Origin: an uncultured Verrucomicrobia subdivision 3 bacterium
Lineage (GTDB): Bacteria > Verrucomicrobiota > Verrucomicrobiae > Limisphaerales > CAMLLE01
Length of the DNA: 8,041 bases
NCBI GenBank assembly: GCA_946480555.1
Contig: CAMLLE010000115.1
Span: forward strand, 1 to 8,041
Reading direction: 5' to 3'
Both the position numbers and the translations under genes were made by a program. Positions 6,358 to 8,041 of the stretch are shown here, one piece after another. How positions within the stretch are numbered: the first letter of the stretch is position 1; each line of letters begins with the position of its first letter. The notes under the pieces are model-generated. The model worked only from the letters and a program-made list of their open reading frames with translations. It was not told the DNA's origin and ran no database searches.

Positions 6358-7533
6358 ATGGCGCAAGAGCTAGCATACGTAATCATCACCCCCTATTCGC
6401 TGTTCAAATCCCGGACGGGCGGCATCCTGAGCCGCCTCATCACCCGCACCGGACTGGAACTCGTGGCAGCGCGCATGTTTGCCCCGAGTCAGGAATTGGT
6501 GAAGCAATACTCGGAAGCGATCATTTCCAAGAACGATCCCCAGGATAAAACCGTTCAGGAACTGCTTCAGAAATACATCCTCCAAAACCTTTCGCCCGAC
6601 CCAAAGACTGGCCGCCATCGCCGCGTCATGATGCTGCTGTTCCGCGGCGAGGATGCCGTGCGCAAGACTCGTTCCGTCGTGGGCAACATCAGTCCCGATC
6701 GCCGCAGCGGCGAAACCATTCGCGACACGTACGGGGATTTGATCCTCGATGAAAACGGCCAGGTCCGTTATTTCGAGCCTGCCGTTCTGGCCCCGCCCAC
6801 CCGCGAGGAATGTGAAGCGAAGCTGAAATTGTGGACGCGCTATGCTGACACGGATGGCGGCGTGCTGGAAAATGTAATTTCCCACGGACCCGAAGACAAA
6901 CCGCAACGCACGCTGGTGCTCATCAAGCCGGAAAATTTCCGTTTTCCATCCGGCCGCCCCGGCAACGTCATTGATTTCTTCTCCCGCACCGGACTTTACA
7001 TCGTCGGCATCAAACTGCATCGCATGAGCGTGGCCCAGGCGCTGGAATTCTACGGCCCAGTCCGCGAAGTGCTCCGGACGAAATTAAAGGACGTGGTCGG
7101 CGCCAAGGCCAAGGCTGCCGTGGAAAAGGAATTCGGATTCAAGCTCAGTAGTGAAGCCGAAAGGCAGCTCGGCGATGTCTTGGGACCGTGCTTCGGCGAC
7201 AATCAATTCGACAACATCGTGCGCTTCATGTCCGGCCACGCGCCTTCAGAAATTCCTCAATCGGACTGGGGCAAGCCCGGCACCGAACGCTGCATCGCCC
7301 TCGTTTACGAAGGCGTTGAAGCTGTCCGCAAGATTCGCGACGTGCTGGGACCGACGGATCCCTCAAAAGCGCCGCCTGGATCGATCCGGCGCGAGTTCGG
7401 CCAGACGATCATGGTAAACGCGGCGCATGCGAGCGATTCCGAAGACAATGCCCGCCGCGAGATGGGAATCGTCAACGTCGGCGAAAACACGTTCAAGAAA
7501 GTCGTGGAAGATTTCTACGGCAAAGTTTCTTGA
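6358..7533 (+). CDS. Two-domain nucleoside-diphosphate-kinase-like protein with asymmetric domains
   Basis: A 391-residue protein of two NDK-like domains; ordinary NDKs have about 130-150 residues. NDK moves the terminal phosphate between nucleoside triphosphates and diphosphates through a phosphohistidine. The C-terminal domain (about 184-391) keeps the active-site set: K190 in LVLIKPENF, Y232, R327, T333, R344, N354 and catalytic H357 in VNAAHASDS. The N-terminal domain (about 5-180) keeps the fold pattern (VIITPYSLF, then AVRKTRSVVG and ETIRDTYGDLI) but has Thr at position 11 in place of the Lys and Ile at 111 in place of the Thr. It also has an insertion of about 40 residues before an NVISHG segment (172-177) that resembles the usual NVIHGSD. 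Each domain carries extra helix between the Tyr and Arg regions. The first half may be regulatory or structural. NDK ancestry is strong; kinase activity is inference. A strong terminator follows. Confidence 0.85.
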   Translation: MAQELAYVIITPYSLFKSRTGGILSRLITRTGLELVAARMFAPSQELVKQYSEAIISKNDPQDKTVQELLQKYILQNLSPDPKTGRHRRVMMLLFRGEDAVRKTRSVVGNISPDRRSGETIRDTYGDLILDENGQVRYFEPAVLAPPTREECEAKLKLWTRYADTDGGVLENVISHGPEDKPQRTLVLIKPENFRFPSGRPGNVIDFFSRTGLYIVGIKLHRMSVAQALEFYGPVREVLRTKLKDVVGAKAKAAVEKEFGFKLSSEAERQLGDVLGPCFGDNQFDNIVRFMSGHAPSEIPQSDWGKPGTERCIALVYEGVEAVRKIRDVLGPTDPSKAPPGSIRREFGQTIMVNAAHASDSEDNARREMGIVNVGENTFKKVVEDFYGKVS

Positions 7534-7550
7534 ACGAAGCAAAATCTCTC

Positions 7551-7590
7551 AAACGGCGAGCCCCCCAGGGCTCGCCGTTTCGTTTTCTGG
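7551..7590 (+). terminator. Rho-independent terminator
   Basis: A perfect 13-bp stem, AAACGGCGAGCCC (7551-7563) with GGGCTCGCCGTTT (7568-7580), closes a CCCA loop and is followed by CGTTTTCTGG. It lies 17 bp after the NDK-like stop and ends the plus-strand transcript. The stem could also work on the other strand (AAAC flank), but no minus-strand gene ends here. Confidence 0.9.
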
Positions 7591-7747
7591 GCTTCAACGG
7601 CTGCCACAGTTCGTCGGGCAAATCCCCGACGCGAAGCCGCCCTTGTCAGAAACCACAAGTTTTTCGGCGCGAAACCCATTCACGATCTCCCCCGTTTTCT
7701 GGTTTGGTTTTTGCCATTCCGCATAACAACCCCAAAACATCAGACCC
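7591..7747. other. Leader region of the secreted-protein gene
   Basis: The 157 bp after the terminator contain no gene that I can support. A T-rich run (GTTTTCTGGTTTGGTTTTTG, 7692-7711) precedes the next ATG by about 36 bp and may lie in its promoter, but no hexamer pair is convincing. Confidence 0.3.
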
Positions 7748-8041
7748 ATGAAACATCCTATTCTCAAGGTGCTGGCAGGAGGCGCGATTCTATCCGCCGC
7801 ATTGCCAGTCGGGGCGCAATACGCATCCGAGAGCTTCAATTATCCAAATGGCTCCCAACTTTTCGGTTCGGCAGCAGGCCAGGGAGATGGAGGTTCTGGA
7901 TGGGGATCCAAATGGTCGGCAACCGCGGCGGCCATTTCCACCAACAGCAGTCCCAGCTTGAGCTATGGGAGCCTGGTAACGAGCGGCGGTTCAGTGACCG
8001 TCGGCAATCCAACCACGAGCACGTTCGCAACAACTGCCAGC
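7748..8041 (+). CDS. Secreted or surface protein, N-terminal part (3' truncated)
   Basis: The frame from the ATG at 7748 is open for all 98 codons to the right edge. The first residues form a clear signal peptide: basic MKHPILK, hydrophobic VLAGGAILSAALPV, then GAQ as a likely signal peptidase I site after residue 23. The mature start YASESFNYPNG, followed by a glycine-rich stretch with GSGWGSKWS and then Ser/Thr/Gly-rich sequence, resembles the opening of large exported proteins in Verrucomicrobia and Planctomycetes that carry concanavalin-like (LamG) or autotransporter-like repeats, often with a C-terminal sorting signal. That C-terminus is outside the window, so the family cannot be fixed. 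No Shine-Dalgarno precedes the ATG. It stands after a terminator, so it is a separate transcription unit. Confidence 0.8.
   Translation, partial: MKHPILKVLAGGAILSAALPVGAQYASESFNYPNGSQLFGSAAGQGDGGSGWGSKWSATAAAISTNSSPSLSYGSLVTSGGSVTVGNPTTSTFATTAS

Noticed and set aside
6370..7020. Long minus-strand frame opposite the NDK-like gene
   Set aside because: It is the complement of a gene with conserved active-site motifs; long antisense frames are expected in GC-rich coding DNA.
1..8041. CRISPR array, defence island, prophage or insertion sequence
   Set aside because: No regularly spaced repeats, transposase, integrase, phage protein or nuclease/toxin genes are visible; every large frame is explained by the genes listed.

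Overview
The window looks like chromosomal DNA of a Verrucomicrobiota bacterium, probably from the Pedosphaera/Limisphaerales side of the phylum. This rests on protein style, not on a marker gene. Indicators are two membrane-anchored proteins with an 'FHW...ES.D...Y..NLRR.GCP' block that I associate with verrucomicrobial hypothetical proteins, a two-domain NDK-like protein, a DUF5679 zinc ribbon, a duplicated CE12-type esterase, and a secreted protein beginning with an 'ESFNYPNG' segment. The DNA is GC-rich, genes are tightly packed, and most start codons lack a clear Shine-Dalgarno sequence.

Layout. 1-1250 (+): the 3' part of a gene with two SGNH/GDSL esterase domains in tandem, resembling rhamnogalacturonan acetylesterases (pectin side-chain deacetylation); its start lies off the left edge. 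1267-2981 (-): two overlapping genes (ATGA) for paralogous, N-terminally anchored proteins of unknown function. 3115-3789 (+): a HAD phosphatase of the phosphoglycolate-phosphatase type, with a TTG start. 3980-4501 (-): a double-ACT-domain protein resembling GcvR. 4636-5901 (+): transaldolase followed after 3 bp by a small, possibly winged-helix, protein. 6148-7533 (+): a small zinc ribbon followed after 3 bp by a two-domain nucleoside-diphosphate-kinase-like protein, closed by a strong intrinsic terminator at 7551-7590. 7748-8041 (+): the 5' end of a secreted protein that runs off the right edge.

How the genes fit together. The window mixes housekeeping metabolism (transaldolase, HAD phosphatase, ACT regulator, NDK-like protein) with accessory polysaccharide and surface functions (esterase, secreted protein, anchored paralogues). 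Four tight gene pairs suggest coupled expression: the two anchored paralogues; transaldolase with the 101-aa protein; and the zinc ribbon with the NDK-like protein; the esterase stands alone. I see no CRISPR array, transposase, integrase, tRNA or rRNA, and no complete known defence or mobile system. The items most worth following up are the asymmetric double NDK, in which the first domain has lost key residues while the second keeps them, and the anchored paralogue pair.
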